Of a stretch of DNA of 64,000 nucleotides, positions 61,801 through 64,000 are shown in pieces. The translations under genes and the position numbers were made by a program. The notes under the pieces were generated by a model. It searched no databases, was not told the origin of the DNA, and worked only from the letters and a program-made list of their open reading frames with translations. Every line of letters begins with the position of its first letter. Position 1 is the stretch's first letter. The DNA comes from Psettodes erumei (lineage: Eukaryota > Chordata > Actinopteri > Pleuronectiformes > Psettodidae): positions 1,870,001-1,934,000 of the forward strand of contig JAFBJZ010000438.1 in the NCBI GenBank assembly GCA_016785225.1. Direction: 5' to 3'.

Positions 61801-64000
61801 CTACACTGATTGTATGCTTCAAGTAACTGTTAAAACTGTTATTTCAGATTGTGAATTCTTTTTGGTTTGTTTTTTAGCTCACAATCAGTGACAGGAATGA
61901 ATATGCGCGTCCTGCTGTGGTTGCACAATACAAACAAGTCAGGGGGCCACTCATGAAAACATTGCTTCCTAATGATTGAGCACACCCAGGGATATGGGAA
62001 TTAGAGTGCCACAACTCTACAAGACAGTTTTATATCAGCCAGACAGGTATTAAATAATCCACAGGAAACTTTTAGATACAAACCACTTAAAGGCAAAACT
62101 AATGATGAGCAATACTATTCCAACTGTGCTTTCTAAATTTTGACCTGCCTTTAGATTAATGATGCAGTAGAGGACTAAAACTAACATTGCAGCAATACAA
62201 ATATAAAATCAAGAGAAGAAAATAATTTGATGTCAATACATAAGTGTAATAAGTTCATCTGTGATTCTGCTGTACATGAACACCAAAGAGACAAGAGGCA
62301 GAAGACATGTCTGGGAGCTCAGCTTTGTGTTTGTAATTCAGTCACTGGCATTATTATTTCTAATATTGAAGTTACTGATTTCTGAAGGTGAGAGATGTCC
62401 TTACCTGACACTAGGGATTCACTGGGAGAAATATGGCAAGTCTACAGTGTTAGAAGCCTTTTTTTAGCCCCACTTTGATGTAGTTTTACAAATGCAACTT
62501 TAAGTATATTTTTGTAAAAGAAAAACTTTAAAGTTTTCATGAAAAATGAAGTTATTCTAACCCTCCACCAGTGTGTACAGGAGTAGGTTAATTTCTGCTG
62601 CACCACATGGTCTCATTGAGGGCTGAAATCACAGATGTGCTCTACAGGGCTCCACACTGTTACACCAGCGTCAGCAACTTCCGCTACCAACTAGCATATG
62701 TGGAAACTCAGCCTGGAATGCATCCATGAGGAAGAAAATCAAATGGAGGGAGGTGAGGGATGAAGAGAAGGATGGAGAATGGAGAACACTGTGCGTGTGT
62801 GCGTGTGTGTGTGTGTATGTGTGTGTGTGTGTGTGTGCATGTGTATGTTTGCAGAGGGGGTCGAGGCTTCCATTTTCAGAGGATTGAAATGTGGTTGTAA
62901 AACTTTAATGATTACCTTTGTATTGACAAAATGACCATGTTACTGTACTTCTTATCCACGTTCCACATATCACACAGTCTCAGAGTTGCATAGTGTGCAA
63001 AAGTACAGTTAAAGAGATTCTATAATTATATAAACCTCTAATGCTCAATGCATCTTCACTTCTTCATGCACACTTTTAGGCTGATAAAAAAATAAATAAA
63101 TAAACAACAACAAAACTACAGCTTAGCTTTCAGTCCTCAGCCTTTTCCTCAAGGTCTTGCGAGCTGTCTCCTAAATATTTGAAGGGGCTGACCTTACCAA
63201 GAAGAGTTTCTCTGGACAGCAAGAGTTGTGTCATTGCTGTCAAATAAAAAAGAAATCCAAATTTAGAATCTTTCAGATAAACCCTGAGAATTTAGTGTTA
63301 CTATTTAATGCTACTTTTTGAGCAAAATGAACCCTTTAAAAGCACACTGAATTGGGTGATGCAATAGATTGTCACAGAATCAAAAGCAGAAATGTGCTTC
63401 CAACTCATGATAACCTGGCTTTACAGTGATACAGCTGTTCTTTTTTCCAGGTATAGAGAAGTTAGCCAGCCACTGTTTACATCATTTATTTTATTAAATC
63501 ACTACACTTTACAATCACAGATATTGATATTGATATTATTATTACACTTGTATTTAGCATTCATGCAGAGCCATGGCAAACTCACACTGGTGATTTGTAT
63601 TCTTTTGTCCTAGCAATGCTCTTCTCAGGACTGTGTGGGTGTGTACAGATTTATGCTTGATTGGCATCTTCCTGACTCCCCTTCCTTGCATTGCCAAGCC
63701 CACCTTCCCATCTGAGCAGAGGCCCAAAAGGCCAAAACTGAAAACAAATGCCTGCATTTGCAGAGTATCTTTACTTTATTCAGCCTGTAATCCAAATATT
63801 TCTGAAAGATACAACTCGATTTTAAAGAAATAGTTTGACATTTTGAAACATATGCTCATTTGCTTTGTTGCTGAGGATTAAATGAGAAGATTGACACCAC
63901 TCTCACATTTATTTGTTAAGTATGAAGCAGTCAGTAAGCGTAATTTAGGATAAAGACTAGGAAAATGTTGAAAAGGCTATCCTGGCTGTGTGAGGTAACA
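61801..64000. other. intergenic, nothing recognised
   Basis: Apart from the GT microsatellite at 62.8 kb there is only A/T-rich sequence with short featureless frames. Confidence 0.6.
62790..62846. repeat. imperfect (GT)n microsatellite
   Basis: About 28 GT units with GC and AT interruptions (GTGCGTGTG, GTATGTG). Confidence 0.9.

Noticed and set aside
1..64000. CRISPR arrays, bacterial operons or phage genes
   Set aside because: The window is eukaryotic: long introns, AATAAA signals and retroposons. No regularly spaced repeat array with unique spacers was seen; the 40-42 kb array is a degenerate satellite.

Overview
The window looks like teleost fish chromosomal DNA. It is AT-rich and intron-rich, with long microsatellites, and it carries Tc1-type, SINE/LINE-type, solo-LTR and Ty3/gypsy-type repeats in states typical of ray-finned fish. 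This identification rests on sequence features and recalled family knowledge only; no database search was possible.

Region 1 (about 1-37.7 kb) is the 3' part of one plus-strand gene, a classical type II cadherin best matched to cadherin-8 (cdh8). Nine coding exons run from the start of ectodomain repeat EC2 (11436) to the stop codon (36368). Splice sites and phases agree at every junction and give about 614 residues: EC2-EC5, one transmembrane helix and a complete catenin-binding tail. The signal peptide, propeptide and EC1 exons are not visible and should lie upstream, so positions 1-11435 are read as intron. Most of the gene span is intron, holding microsatellites, a decayed Tc1-like transposase (15.4-16.0 kb), a perfect 18-bp-arm hairpin at its edge, and small repeat tails with hammerhead-ribozyme-like core strings. 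A 3'UTR follows to about 37.7 kb.

Region 2 (37.7-54.6 kb) shows no gene. It holds a 2-kb AT-rich degenerate minisatellite (40.2-42.3 kb) with embedded tRNA-SINE-like fragments, a retroposon tail with an upstream CT tract (43.2-43.5 kb), and two copies of a roughly 0.5-kb solo LTR (43.50-44.01 and 49.62-50.10 kb). The second solo LTR keeps a clean 4-bp target duplication.

Region 3 (54.6-60.1 kb) is a recent but defective Ty3/gypsy-type LTR retrotransposon. Its roughly 1.4-kb LTRs are nearly identical, and only about 2.8 kb remains between them. It keeps gag with a CCHC knuckle, a fragment of reverse transcriptase and the end of integrase. Two internal deletions removed protease, the front of RT, RNase H and the integrase core. 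The last 3.9 kb has no recognisable gene.

I found no convincing new gene system. The most unusual items are the deletion-derived LTR element, the hammerhead-like repeat tails, the hairpin at the Tc1 remnant, and the satellite with embedded SINE fragments.
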